A stretch of DNA of 64,000 nucleotides from an uncultured Bacteroidales bacterium (GTDB taxonomy: Bacteria > Bacteroidota > Bacteroidia > Bacteroidales > P3). The position numbers and the translations under genes are program-made. Every line of letters begins with the position of its first letter. The first letter of the stretch is position 1. The stretch spans positions 1 through 64,000 of the forward strand of contig ONLQ01000005.1 of the NCBI GenBank assembly GCA_900318665.1, written 5' to 3'. Below the pieces are notes generated by a model. It saw nothing but the letters and a program-made list of their open reading frames with translations. It did not search any database and was not told the DNA's origin. Positions 52,068-61,519 of this stretch are shown here, one piece after another.

Positions 52068-53528
52068 CTATTCCGTTTCATTCTCACGTTTCTCCCGCTC
52101 AAGCAATGCCTCGGCACGTTCTTGTTCTTTCTTTTTCATTGCCAGACGTATGCGACAGTAGTTGTAGGCATTGTCGAAAGCCAGTGTAATGCGGTCGCCC
52201 ATTATGTCGGCACCTTTCTGGGTGTAGTGTATGTAGTCGGAGCCTGCCAGCCCCTGCTTCACCCACGCGGGCATGGAGTTCTCGCCACCCATGGCATCGT
52301 AGAGGCTCCAGAAGGCAGCGCCGTGGGCGGTGACGCTGTCGCGCAACGCATCAATGAGTTTAGGCAGATAGGGATAGGTCACATGCTCGCCGCCTTGCGT
52401 GGTGCTCATGTCCGACGGTCCGATGAAAAGTATTTTTGCCGAGGGGCAGCACTCGTGCACGCGCTCTATCTGGTTGCCTATCGACGAGGCATAGGTGCAC
52501 GCAGCCTTGTCACCCTTGATATAGGGCACCGAGTTGCCGCCAAACTGCAAGATGATGAGCCTTATGTCCATGTTGGAATAGGCTGCCTTCAGTTCGCTCT
52601 TGTTTATCATGGTGAACTGCTGTCCCGAGCAGCCACGCAACGGAATGTTGTCCACCGCCACGCCGGCATCGCCATCGACAACCACGCCATAGAGGTCGGC
52701 ATTGCCGCCAACGGTGAGGTGCAGACGTGTGGTCGGGCGTTCGAGATTCCAAGACATACTCCCCACTCCGCCATTGTTGGCGTTCTTTGAGCCAACCATG
52801 CCTTCCTTGCTGCTGAGCGTGGCATGGAGGCCGCCGTGATTGTTATACAGCAACGTCACACGCGAATAGCGCATCAACGCGCTGTCAACATTTCGCGATG
52901 TGGGTATGCTGAACGTAGCCGTTGCCTCACCGTTCAACTGGTGGGTGTTCACCAGCGGGCCATAGTGGCCGTTAGCGCGAGGTGCGTCGCCATACGCCGC
53001 CACATGGGTCAGGGCGCCGCTGGCACTATGCTGCACCGACAGCGAACGAATAACAGGCATGAAAGGCAGCAGTCCGGGGCCGTTGCCGCCAAAGGTGCGC
53101 TGCATATAGGCACGCAGGCGGTTGCTGAGGCGGTCCATCTCTATCTGCGAGTCGCCATAATGCAGAATGTGGAACACGACATCTTTTTCCTTGGCATTCT
53201 CAAAATCATCAAACATATCGACGAAATAGTCGGCATCGCCATTGGGAAACCAGAAACGTATGTCGCCATGCTCCATTATGCCGCGATAGTAGTCTGCCGA
53301 ATCTTGCAAGCCGTTGAGCACCTGCAGGCGCTCTTCGTCGCGCTTCTGCTCTTCCTCAAGGTAAGCCATCAGGTCTAACTCCGCCTGCGGGATAATGATT
53401 TTTTTCACCGAGGGGAAGTTGAGCGTCTTGCCCGCCACCTTTATGCCATCGGCAGGGAAGAGCAAGGCGATTACCGTCAGAATAGCAATGGCACTCGCAA
53501 TAAACAGCAGTATCTTAAAAGGTTTCAT
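52068..53528 (-). CDS. Secreted SGNH/GDSL-type acyltransferase or esterase 2
   Basis: 486 residues. A single N-terminal membrane helix (ILLFIASAIAILTVIALLF) anchors it. SGNH blocks are HYGDSQIEMDR (Ser), LQFGGNSVPY (Gly/Asn) and DYIHYTQKGADIMG (Asp-x-x-His). The C-terminus is a charged coiled coil (KKKEQERAEALLEREKRENE). Paralogous in outline to the following gene. First gene of the three-gene O-acylation operon; the two SGNH enzymes may serve opposite or successive steps. Confidence 0.85.
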   Translation of the reverse strand: MKPFKILLFIASAIAILTVIALLFPADGIKVAGKTLNFPSVKKIIIPQAELDLMAYLEEEQKRDEERLQVLNGLQDSADYYRGIMEHGDIRFWFPNGDADYFVDMFDDFENAKEKDVVFHILHYGDSQIEMDRLSNRLRAYMQRTFGGNGPGLLPFMPVIRSLSVQHSASGALTHVAAYGDAPRANGHYGPLVNTHQLNGEATATFSIPTSRNVDSALMRYSRVTLLYNNHGGLHATLSSKEGMVGSKNANNGGVGSMSWNLERPTTRLHLTVGGNADLYGVVVDGDAGVAVDNIPLRGCSGQQFTMINKSELKAAYSNMDIRLIILQFGGNSVPYIKGDKAACTYASSIGNQIERVHECCPSAKILFIGPSDMSTTQGGEHVTYPYLPKLIDALRDSVTAHGAAFWSLYDAMGGENSMPAWVKQGLAGSDYIHYTQKGADIMGDRITLAFDNAYNYCRIRLAMKKKEQERAEALLEREKRENETE

Positions 53529-53606
53529 AAGTCTTTTCGGGGTGGTTTATTTTATAGTAGGTGTATGTATTGTCTTTTTTCAGTTGTTTTTCTTTGTATC
53601 ACGATG

Positions 53607-53614
53607 CAAAAATA
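53607..53614 (-). promoter_or_regulatory. Promoter -7 box of the SGNH/SGNH/MBOAT operon
   Basis: TATTTTTG on the minus strand, about 80 bp upstream of the first ATG. The rest of the 53529-53754 gap is AT-rich with a repeated TGAGACA and no gene. Confidence 0.55.
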
Positions 53615-53754
53615 TACGTTTTTTTCATCTCATCAGCGCTTGCCGAGGCCTATTGTACGAAATAGCGTGGATAATGTATGAAATGGTAGTTTTTCTGTAT
53701 GAAATGATGTCCTCCTATGTCCTTTTGTCTCAAAAAAAGCAGAAAAAAAATGTC

Positions 53755-55497
53755 TCAAAACTCCATTTCTATTGTCTTGCTCTGCCTTGGCAGATAATAC
53801 TGATGATTTTTCAGCATAAAACCCATCGAGCATTTATGTCCACGAACTTTTTCGGGTATCTCGAAAGCACAGTCAAGCGTTGTTGTATCGCCAGCGAGAA
53901 GCACAAAAGCCACATCGTCTATAACGGAGGGCTGGACTCGCTGCTCTAAACGGAAAAAGGCACGGATATGGATAGAGTCGTGCTCTCCAGTCGCTATATT
54001 ATAAGGATAGGGATTGTATAGTTCAAGTTGGCAACGGAGTGTGTCGCCGTCAATGTCCAGCCGATTCTCGTCAAAGTCTATTTTCACGTTACGGATAGGT
54101 CGGAAATCGTCAACAACCTTATAGTGAAATGTGCGGCCGTTGGCCAACGGTATGTCTGTCGTGGTGTAACTGTCGTGGACTTCAAACAGCACTGTCTGAC
54201 CGAGAAAGGCGGTGTCGTACTGCCACAACTCCCACTGACTGCGATGGGAGTAGAACACCGACTGGCAAGAGCAGCGCCCGCCAGCATAGAAGGCATATTT
54301 GCCTGCCGTGGCATAGTCAGAAAACACTATGGGGCGGCCGTCGGCTTCCTGCGCGATGCGTGCATAAGTCGCTTGGTTGTCCCATAGTTCGCCTTTTATG
54401 CCGAAAGGATTTACTATAATCACTATGCGCGCCACGATGAACAATGCCGCCGTGACTGCCGACACGCGCAGCGTATAGCGTTGCCAGCGAGGGTTGTCGT
54501 CCAAATAGCCAAACGTCAGCGCCACAAGGCTGACGGCCATAGGCAGCAGCCACTGCGCCTGTGTGCTGCCTCGCAGCGATGCCACAAAGAAAAACAGCAC
54601 GAAGCCCACGGCGACAAAACAAAGCGCACGACGCCATTCGTGCTCCAACGCCTGCCCCTCGTCGTCGTGGCTGTCCTTTGCGCCTCGCACGCCCACCAGC
54701 GACTTCCAATAGACCGGCACTAGCAGCGGATTGAAAAACAGCAGCAGGTTGACAACGAACATCAGCGGGTTCTCGAGGCTGAAACCGTGATGCCGCTCAC
54801 CAAGATGGTAGGAGAGCGTCATCCAGTCGTGCTGCCACAGCCACAGCAGATGAGGCGTAATCAACACCAGCGTCACAGCCACAGCCAAATAGGTCTGCCA
54901 CTTGCGCAACAGTCGCATATTGGCCAGCAGTGCAAACACCACCACCAGCGCGCCGTGGTATTTACTGTATGCCAGCAGCGCCATCGACAGTCCCATAAGC
55001 AAGGCGTTGCCCACGCTGGCACACCGCAGCATACGCCTATAAGACCATAAGAAAAGCACCGAGAACATCAGCAGCGGCGCATCGGGCAGCGAGAGTATGC
55101 CATAGAGTTGCAACGCCGGCAGCGCAAAGCACAACGCGGCATAAACCAGCGCGTGGCGAAATGTTGGGCTGGAAGGCCGTATCATGGTCCACAGCAGCCA
55201 CAGGTAGAGCGGTTGCAGCAGCAGGGTGGCAAAACGCACTCCCAGCGAGCCGCCCATCCACGAGGAGAGCCATATCAGCACCGCCACCATAGGCGGATGG
55301 TCGTAGTAGCCCCAGTCAAGGCCGCCGTCATGGTTTGCCCATGCCCAGTAGTAGGCCTCGTCGTCGGCCAATTCCATAAAAGCACCCTGCAAAATGTTTA
55401 CCACCCACCACGCCGCAAGCATGATGAGTAGTAAACCATTAGGCGTTAGCCTTATTCTGTTCCGTGACGCAGTGGAGGAATCAGCCGCTCTTTTCAA
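53755..55497 (-). CDS. GT-C glycosyltransferase (ArnT/PMT_2-like, dolichyl-phosphate-mannose type)
   Basis: 580 residues. About 10-12 membrane spans; the first periplasmic loop has the diagnostic LADDEAYYWAWANH and GYYDHPPMVAVL with catalytic acidic residues. Such enzymes take a sugar from a polyprenyl-phosphate carrier and put it on lipid A, glycan or protein. A C-terminal about 130-residue beta-rich domain (RNVKIDFDENRLDIDG...) is extra to ArnT. TTG (55497) must be the start: the upstream in-frame TAA is the lpxD stop. Possible donor: product of the Dpm1-type gene at 40980-41705. Confidence 0.85.
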   Translation of the reverse strand: MKRAADSSTASRNRIRLTPNGLLLIMLAAWWVVNILQGAFMELADDEAYYWAWANHDGGLDWGYYDHPPMVAVLIWLSSWMGGSLGVRFATLLLQPLYLWLLWTMIRPSSPTFRHALVYAALCFALPALQLYGILSLPDAPLLMFSVLFLWSYRRMLRCASVGNALLMGLSMALLAYSKYHGALVVVFALLANMRLLRKWQTYLAVAVTLVLITPHLLWLWQHDWMTLSYHLGERHHGFSLENPLMFVVNLLLFFNPLLVPVYWKSLVGVRGAKDSHDDEGQALEHEWRRALCFVAVGFVLFFFVASLRGSTQAQWLLPMAVSLVALTFGYLDDNPRWQRYTLRVSAVTAALFIVARIVIIVNPFGIKGELWDNQATYARIAQEADGRPIVFSDYATAGKYAFYAGGRCSCQSVFYSHRSQWELWQYDTAFLGQTVLFEVHDSYTTTDIPLANGRTFHYKVVDDFRPIRNVKIDFDENRLDIDGDTLRCQLELYNPYPYNIATGEHDSIHIRAFFRLEQRVQPSVIDDVAFVLLAGDTTTLDCAFEIPEKVRGHKCSMGFMLKNHQYYLPRQSKTIEMEF

Positions 55498-55512
55498 AAC
55501 GAAATAGTCTGT

Positions 55513-56538
55513 TTATTTATCCTTCAGTTTGGCTTCGAGTTCCTCAATGCGTTTCACCAAGGCGTCCATATTGCGGGTATAGACATAGTTGCGGCGCTGT
55601 TTAGAGCCGTCTATGGCAGGCGTGCCCAGCAGAATGGAGTTGTCCTTGCTGCTGCGGGTGACACCGCTCTGCGCGGCTATGGTCACGTGGTTGCCCACCT
55701 CTATGTGTCCCACTATGCCTACCTGTCCGGCAATGATGCAATGCTCGCCCACCTTGCTGCTACCTGCTATGCCGCTCTGCGACGCCATAACGGTATTGCT
55801 GCCAACGACCACATTGTGAGCCACCTGGCAGAGATTGTCGAGTTTCACGCCTTTGCGGATTATGGTGTTGCCCATAGTGGCGCGGTCTATGCAGGTGTTG
55901 GCACCAATCTCCACATCGTCCTCTATCACCACGTTGCCAATCTGGTCAATTTTGTTGTAGGAGCCGTCCTCCTTGGGAGCAAAGCCGAAGCCGTCGGCAC
56001 CGACCACCACGCCCGAATGGAGTATGCAGTTCTGTCCCACATGAATGTCCTGGTAGAGTTTCACGCCAGGATAGAGAATGGTGTTGTCGCCCACCTCGCA
56101 ATGGTCGCCCACATACACCTGCGGGTAAATCTTGACGTTGTTGCCAATCTTCACATTACGGCCTATCACGGCATATTCGCCAATATAGCAGCCTTTGCCA
56201 ATCTTGGAATGACGTCCCACTTTGCTGCGCCACGAACGGCCCTTGGGAGGCTTGGTGAGGTTGTTGAACGTGCGGAGCAGGAGAGCCACACAAAGATACG
56301 GGTTGTCCACGCGAATGAGCGTCGAACTGACGGGGTGCTCCGGCACAAAGTCGCGGCGCACTATGATGGCCGAGGCGTGACGCTCGTAGATATAATGCGT
56401 GTATTTGGGATTGGCAAGAAAGGTTATGCCGCCTTCCTCGCCTTCCTCTATCTTACAGGGTTTCCATATCAGCACATTCTCGTCGCCCTCTACCGTACCT
56501 TTCAGTATGCGGGCTATTTCCTTTGCGGTGAATTGCAT
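55513..56538 (-). CDS. lpxD: UDP-3-O-acylglucosamine N-acyltransferase
   Basis: 341 residues. An N-terminal uridine-binding domain (ITFLANPKYTHYIYE) leads to a left-handed beta-helix of hexapeptide repeats (KIGKGCYIGEYAVIG... through HIEVGNHVTIAAQSG) and a C-terminal helix. The catalytic His lies in the conserved CILHSGVVVGADGFGF block. It adds the N-linked 3-hydroxyacyl chain in lipid A synthesis. Its stop is 15 bp from the next gene's TTG start, indicating an operon. Confidence 0.95.
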   Translation of the reverse strand: MQFTAKEIARILKGTVEGDENVLIWKPCKIEEGEEGGITFLANPKYTHYIYERHASAIIVRRDFVPEHPVSSTLIRVDNPYLCVALLLRTFNNLTKPPKGRSWRSKVGRHSKIGKGCYIGEYAVIGRNVKIGNNVKIYPQVYVGDHCEVGDNTILYPGVKLYQDIHVGQNCILHSGVVVGADGFGFAPKEDGSYNKIDQIGNVVIEDDVEIGANTCIDRATMGNTIIRKGVKLDNLCQVAHNVVVGSNTVMASQSGIAGSSKVGEHCIIAGQVGIVGHIEVGNHVTIAAQSGVTRSSKDNSILLGTPAIDGSKQRRNYVYTRNMDALVKRIEELEAKLKDK

Positions 56539-56592
56539 GATTGTCGTTTGTTTATAATGAATATATTTTTCGCTATAAGGTGACGTGCGTCG

Positions 56593-57141
56593 TCACTCCT
56601 CGTTCCATTCTATGGTGCCGCGCTGCCGCAGTATCTGCGGATGCTCGAAATGGTCGTCGCTCTCAAAACTGTCGCCGTAGGTAACCTTTTTGCCGTTGAC
56701 CGAGCGCAGGGGGTGCTCGCTGTATATGCGCTTGGCACGCGAGTCCCACACTATGTCTTCCAGATAGGTGGTGTCGTGCGACCTATAGTCTATTATCACC
56801 ACGCTGTCGCTGGCCTTCAGCAGGTTGTCGAAGTCGTAGGTCTCGGCTCTTTTTGCCGTAAAAAAGGCCTTGGGCTTCTTGTCCTCGTCAAAAAAGGTAA
56901 TCTTCACCCCTTCGGGATATATGGACTTATCCTCCGGCTTGTTGTATTTGAGTATCACGGGCGCCGTCATTTCCAACTGTAGTTCGCCTTTCTCGCTGCG
57001 CAGTATATGGCCGTCGAGAATGGTCTGCGACGGTGGCACATCACTGACGTCAATATCCACCTGCTCCATACCGCTGCCGCAGCCCGCCAGCATAGAGCAG
57101 GCGGCAACGAGACAGATGAAGGCTATGGGGAGACGTTTCAA
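56593..57141 (-). CDS. lptC: LptC-like LPS export lipoprotein
   Basis: 182 residues. The start is TTG (57141): an in-frame TAG lies three codons upstream and no ATG precedes the signal peptide (IAFICLVAACSMLAGC, lipobox Cys). The mature part matches LptC with SEKGELQLEMTAPVILKY, YPEGVKITFFDEDKKPKAFFTAKRAETYD and KRIYSEHPLRSV. It is the periplasmic part of the Lpt bridge that carries LPS from the inner to the outer membrane. Located 54 bp before lpxD. Confidence 0.85.
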   Translation of the reverse strand: MKRLPIAFICLVAACSMLAGCGSGMEQVDIDVSDVPPSQTILDGHILRSEKGELQLEMTAPVILKYNKPEDKSIYPEGVKITFFDEDKKPKAFFTAKRAETYDFDNLLKASDSVVIIDYRSHDTTYLEDIVWDSRAKRIYSEHPLRSVNGKKVTYGDSFESDDHFEHPQILRQRGTIEWNEE

Positions 57142-57188
57142 ATGGAACTAACTATTACGCTGTTGTCCTCCGAGGGAGGGTGCCTTGT

Positions 57189-58538
57189 TTATCGTGTACG
57201 CACCACGGTGGTGGCACCAATCCACGAGCCTACGGTATAACTCTGACCGTCGATGAGGTTGAGCATGAAGGCATCGGTCTTTTTGGGGAAATAACTTGCA
57301 AAAGTGCCCACCATCTTGTTCACAATCTCGGCGGTAGCGTCAGACACGTCGTGCTTGGTGGCCTGACGAGCCATATCGACGGCAGCCCAATAGACGCTGC
57401 GGCCGTTCATGCCGTCGTCAACCATGCGGGCGCTCTGTGCGTAGAGGTTAGCAATATTGATATAGGGCTCGCCCTTGGTGGGGTCGATTTCGGCAGCCTT
57501 GTAGAAAGAGGTGCGGGCAGCGGAATAGGCTTTGCGGGCAGCCTGGCTGTGTCCCAGCAGGATATAGGCCTTGTAGAGGTCTTTGGGCTCTGTCAGACCC
57601 TTGACGGCGTCGGTCAGATAGCCTTCGGCCTTGTCAAACTGCTCCTTGCTCACGCTCATCTGGCCCATACGCATAGCCGTGGAGGGCGAGGGCTCGAGGG
57701 CATATAGTTTCTCGGTGGCGTTGAAGAAGAGTTGCTCCGAAGCGCAGCCTTTCTTCATCAGAATGCTGGTAATCTTTTTCAGCAAATCGACGTTCTCTGG
57801 GTCGGCCTCGAATTTCTTGGTGTAGATGTTCACCAGTTCCTCGCAGCCGGCATAGGGCGAAAAGGCGTTCTCCACACCCACGATATAGCCCTCGATGAGT
57901 TTCATCTTTGCCGAGTCGCCAGCGTTGGCAAGCAGTTGCTTGTCGAGCAGTTCGCTGGCAATGTCGTAGTTGTCAACCACCAGTGTGGGCTCGGCCTTGC
58001 CAGCACGCACATAGTTGATGGTGGTCTCCATGTATTTCACAACGTATGCCGCGTCGAGTTGGTCGCCGCCAACTTTCACGGCCTCGCAATACAGGGCATA
58101 AACCTCGTCAAGAGCAGCGGCTTTCTTCAGAGCCCAGAGGTCCATGGCTTTCTTGCCCGTAACCTCGGCAGCCTCGCCGTAGTTGGCAATACGAGTGTCG
58201 TACATAGCCATCAGTTCGGCAATATAGCCATCGCGCTCCTCGTCGGTCTTGGACTGGTTGATGAGGGCTTTCAAGATGTTCACACCGTTCAGATAGAGGT
58301 TCTTGCTCTGCTTGGGGCAGTTGGCCACAATCATCTTCCATTTCGGATAGGCCTCAAAGAGATAGCGTTCGTCTTTGGAGTTCTTGTACTCCTTTATGTC
58401 CGACTGATAGAGCGATACGGTGGCAAGCATGTCCTGCTGCACTTCGGGGGTGCAGCCCCAGTTGCGGGTCTGCGCGTTCACGGCACCCATCGTAGCCACG
58501 AGCAGTGCCAGCATAGCGATAAAGTTGTGACGTTTCAT
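57189..58538 (-). CDS. Exported TPR protein
   Basis: 449 residues with a signal peptide (AMLALLVATMGAVNAQ). The rest is alpha-helical repeats of the TPR type, for example KDLYKAYILLGHSQAARKAYSAARTSFYKAAEIDPTKGEPYINIANLYAQSA near 330-390. Members at this position between a porin-like protein and lptC are conserved in Bacteroidetes but uncharacterised. A scaffolding role in outer-membrane biogenesis is inferred from position only. Confidence 0.75.
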   Translation of the reverse strand: MKRHNFIAMLALLVATMGAVNAQTRNWGCTPEVQQDMLATVSLYQSDIKEYKNSKDERYLFEAYPKWKMIVANCPKQSKNLYLNGVNILKALINQSKTDEERDGYIAELMAMYDTRIANYGEAAEVTGKKAMDLWALKKAAALDEVYALYCEAVKVGGDQLDAAYVVKYMETTINYVRAGKAEPTLVVDNYDIASELLDKQLLANAGDSAKMKLIEGYIVGVENAFSPYAGCEELVNIYTKKFEADPENVDLLKKITSILMKKGCASEQLFFNATEKLYALEPSPSTAMRMGQMSVSKEQFDKAEGYLTDAVKGLTEPKDLYKAYILLGHSQAARKAYSAARTSFYKAAEIDPTKGEPYINIANLYAQSARMVDDGMNGRSVYWAAVDMARQATKHDVSDATAEIVNKMVGTFASYFPKKTDAFMLNLIDGQSYTVGSWIGATTVVRTR

Positions 58539-58644
58539 ATCTGATTTTTTTTGATTTTTAATTTAGAATGTTGATGTCTTATTATTTAGTGTTGCTAAAG
58601 TCTATATTCTTGCCAAACCACGGCGACGCGGCTGGCCTTGCAGC

Positions 58645-59985
58645 CTAATTATATTTCCTCTTCACAAACCAACGCTCGTTGCTGCTCAGCGCCAGACCTA
58701 CCGAAAGTACATCGTTGCGCAGCAGGTCGTTGGAGCCGAAACTGCTGTAGCCGCCCGTAACCACCAGTTGCGAACGCCCTTTCCTCATGGGGAAGGTGAT
58801 GCCGAGGCTCACGCCCCACTCGTCGAGGGTCCAGTCGCCACTTGCCAAAGCCAGCGCCAACTTGCCTTTCTCATAGTGCACGCCGCCGGTCAGTCCCATG
58901 CGGCCAATATAGCGTGTGGCCGTGGGGTTGCCTATCCAGCCGCCGCCAAAGGCTATGCGGTAGTTGTCGGCATAGCATATTCCGCTGTTGCCAAACACCG
59001 GCGTCTCGACGCCTTCTTCATATTTCATGCCGCTGTAGGGCGAATAGGCGGCGTCCAACGCCACCATCCAGCGCTGGTTACGTTCCAGCGACAGACCGAG
59101 TCCTATGCTCAGAGGCTGACGCAGGGTGCTCTCATACTCGCTGTTGTTGCCGCGAGCGGGGAAGATGGTGTCGAGCGTGTATTCCGACGAGCCGTAGGTC
59201 ACAAAGGTGTAGATAAGCGCCTTGTCATCTACCTTGAGCGACTGCGGCACACCGCAGGTAAGACCCACACTGAGGGTGTATTTCTCGCCAAGGGGCTGAC
59301 GGTAGAGCAGTCCGAGGTCGAAGGTGATGTTGCTCACGCGGGTCTCCTGCTGACGGCGCGTGTCCTGGAAGAAACTGGTGTCCGACGCCACGAAATCGTA
59401 GGTTATGGCGCGCGCAACGGAGCCATACAGATAGTTGAGATTGAAGCCAGCCTGCAACGACGGCTTGCCTTCGCCATCGTTCCACACGTTGAAGGCATTG
59501 CCCCAGTAAAACTGCGAAATGCCGCCAGTGCCATCGTAGATGGTCTTGACGTTCTGCGTGGTGCCTGCTATGGGCTGGGTCATCACGGTGCGGTATTCTG
59601 TCTTGCTGTAGGGCAGCAGGCCCGCCGAGGTCTTCCACCACGAGGTGATGGGAAACGCCAGCGTGATTGACGAGAGTGTGCCGGCAAAATCCTTATACTG
59701 CTGGCCGCCCTCATTGAGGCGCGACGACTGCAGGCTCATCGCTATGTCGAACACAAAACTCTCGGGCTGTATGGAGGCGTATGAGGCGGGGTTGAACGGG
59801 TTGACGAAATTGCTGCCCGCACGCGAAAACACCACGCCGCCCATGCTCTCTGCCAGCGGGGTGCTGACGGGCAGGGTGTTCATGCTAAGCCCATACTGCG
59901 AAAATGGCACATTCGTGCTGCTCTGCGCCATGACGGCAAGCGAGAATGTCAATGCCATTGAAAATATAGCGAAACATTTTTTCAT
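58645..59985 (-). CDS. Outer membrane beta-barrel protein
   Basis: 446 residues with signal peptide (FAIFSMALTFSLAVMAQ). The N-terminal segment SMGGVVFSRAGSNFVNPFNPASYASI and the alternating aromatic/Gly pattern through the C-terminal WFVKRKYN fit a FadL/PorV-like beta-barrel. Small-molecule transport or lipoprotein export are both possible; no specific family was fixed. Part of the coaX-porin-TPR-lptC-lpxD cluster. Confidence 0.7.
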   Translation of the reverse strand: MKKCFAIFSMALTFSLAVMAQSSTNVPFSQYGLSMNTLPVSTPLAESMGGVVFSRAGSNFVNPFNPASYASIQPESFVFDIAMSLQSSRLNEGGQQYKDFAGTLSSITLAFPITSWWKTSAGLLPYSKTEYRTVMTQPIAGTTQNVKTIYDGTGGISQFYWGNAFNVWNDGEGKPSLQAGFNLNYLYGSVARAITYDFVASDTSFFQDTRRQQETRVSNITFDLGLLYRQPLGEKYTLSVGLTCGVPQSLKVDDKALIYTFVTYGSSEYTLDTIFPARGNNSEYESTLRQPLSIGLGLSLERNQRWMVALDAAYSPYSGMKYEEGVETPVFGNSGICYADNYRIAFGGGWIGNPTATRYIGRMGLTGGVHYEKGKLALALASGDWTLDEWGVSLGITFPMRKGRSQLVVTGGYSSFGSNDLLRNDVLSVGLALSSNERWFVKRKYN

Positions 59986-60009
59986 AAGTCACATCTCATT
60001 TTTTTCTAT

Positions 60010-60735
60010 TCAACTTTCCATTCTTCCTATCGCCGCCAGGCCTTCAAACACGAGGGTCGGCCTGTATTCGGCGTCGGCCATCTGTCCACACACAAACTCC
60101 CCTACTCCGCCGGTATAAATCACCGCTATGTCGCTGTTCTGACGGCGATAGTGGTCCACCATGCCCTCCACGGCGTAGCGTGTGCCGCATATAGCGCCGT
60201 CGAGCAGCGCCTCGTTCGTGCTACGACCCAAAGGCTGATAGTAGGCGGTATAGTCTATTTCGGGCAACGGCAGCCGCGCCGTATGCTGGTGCATGGCAAG
60301 CAACTGCAATTCGGCACTTGGCAGTATGGCGCCGCCTCTGTAAATGCCTTGCGCGTCGATATAGTCTATCGTGATGCAGGTGCCGGCATCTATCACCACA
60401 CAGGCACGCCGACAGAGGTTCCATGCCCCGCAGGCAGCCACTATGCGGTCCTGCCCAAGGGTGGCGGGGGTGGCATAGTCGATGCCCGCCAAAGCCCCTT
60501 GCCGCACCACGCTGTCGGCGTCAACCTGACGCACCTCGACGCCGAGCGCCGCAAGTTCTTCAAGGTGCCGCTCGGCCTTGCCTGTGGCACAGACTATGGC
60601 GCGCTTCGCATCGTGCTGCTCCACGACGTTACGCCAGCAATCATCGGCAAGTATTCCACCGCTCATCAACTGCCACCGTTCGTCGGCGGCCATCCATTTC
60701 ACCGATGTGTTGCCTATGTCAACCAGCAGATGCAT
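60010..60735 (-). CDS. coaX: Type III pantothenate kinase
   Basis: 241 residues. ASKHA fold: LLVDIGNTSVKW (first phosphate motif), DRIVAACGAWNL, VVIDAGTCITIDYID and YTGGVGEFV. It phosphorylates pantothenate using ATP, the first step to CoA; the type III enzyme is not feedback-inhibited by CoA. 16 bp after pth and 24 bp before the barrel gene, so one transcript is likely. Confidence 0.92.
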   Translation of the reverse strand: MHLLVDIGNTSVKWMAADERWQLMSGGILADDCWRNVVEQHDAKRAIVCATGKAERHLEELAALGVEVRQVDADSVVRQGALAGIDYATPATLGQDRIVAACGAWNLCRRACVVIDAGTCITIDYIDAQGIYRGGAILPSAELQLLAMHQHTARLPLPEIDYTAYYQPLGRSTNEALLDGAICGTRYAVEGMVDHYRRQNSDIAVIYTGGVGEFVCGQMADAEYRPTLVFEGLAAIGRMES

Positions 60736-60751
60736 TATCTTTTTCCTACTT

Positions 60752-61372
60752 TCACTCGTTAAACATATTCATAGTGCGGTCGGCACCCTGCGTGGCAAAA
60801 CTCTTCACCATCTCCACGGCACGCTCTATCTTGGGCTGCAACACCGCCATCTCGTCGGGAGCAAACTGTCCCAGCACATAGTCTATCTGTCTGCCACGGT
60901 TGAAGTTGTTGCCCACGCCTACGCGCAGACGGCAGTAGGCGTTGGTGCCGAGCACCGCCTCAATGTCGCCTAATCCGTTGTGGCCGCCGCCGCTGCCCTG
61001 CTTCTTCATGCGCAAGGTGCCCACGGGCAACGCTATGTCGTCAACCACCACCAGCACATTCTCCAGCGCCACCTTCTCGGCCTGCATCCAGTATTTCACT
61101 GCCTTGCCGCTCAGGTTCATATATGTAGTAGGCTTTATCACCACCAGCGTGCGTCCTTTGCAACGCACCTCGCAACGATAGGCATGGCGTTCCAACTGCC
61201 ACTGCGCACCGGCATCTTTGGCCAACGCATCGACCACCATAAAACCGCTGTTGTGGCGTGTGCCCTCATACTCTTCGCCCACATTGCCAAGTCCTACAAC
61301 AAGATATTTCATATCATCGCTGGTTGCGGCGGCTGACTTGCAGCATCCTAACAACCTTTTTATTAGGTTCAT
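60752..61372 (-). CDS. pth: Peptidyl-tRNA hydrolase
   Basis: 206 residues from the ATG at 61372. The core starts at MKYLVVGLGNVGEEYEGTRHN (about residue 21), containing the catalytic His and Asn; GKAVKYWMQ, VVVDDIALPVGTLRMKKQGSGGGHNGL and RLRVGVG follow. The 20-residue N-terminal extension (NLIKRLLGCCKS) is usual in Bacteroidales Pth; a start at 61312 would give the canonical form. It frees tRNA from stalled peptidyl-tRNA. Promoter at 61393-61400. Confidence 0.93.
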   Translation of the reverse strand: MNLIKRLLGCCKSAAATSDDMKYLVVGLGNVGEEYEGTRHNSGFMVVDALAKDAGAQWQLERHAYRCEVRCKGRTLVVIKPTTYMNLSGKAVKYWMQAEKVALENVLVVVDDIALPVGTLRMKKQGSGGGHNGLGDIEAVLGTNAYCRLRVGVGNNFNRGRQIDYVLGQFAPDEMAVLQPKIERAVEMVKSFATQGADRTMNMFNE

Positions 61373-61392
61373 CACATAAAAATAATAATCTG

Positions 61393-61400
61393 CAAAGATA
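61393..61400 (-). promoter_or_regulatory. Promoter -7 box of the pth-coaX-lptC-lpxD operon
   Basis: TATCTTTG on the minus strand, about 21 bp upstream of the pth start. Confidence 0.6.
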
Positions 61401-61519
61401 CAACTTTTTCAGATATTAAACCGCCCCCATTGCAACCAGCAAAGCCACCGCAGCAAAAAGAGGCAAAAAGTCCTCAAAAATAAGAAAAGGGAAAGAATAC
61501 AAAAATGCCTACGCGACAA

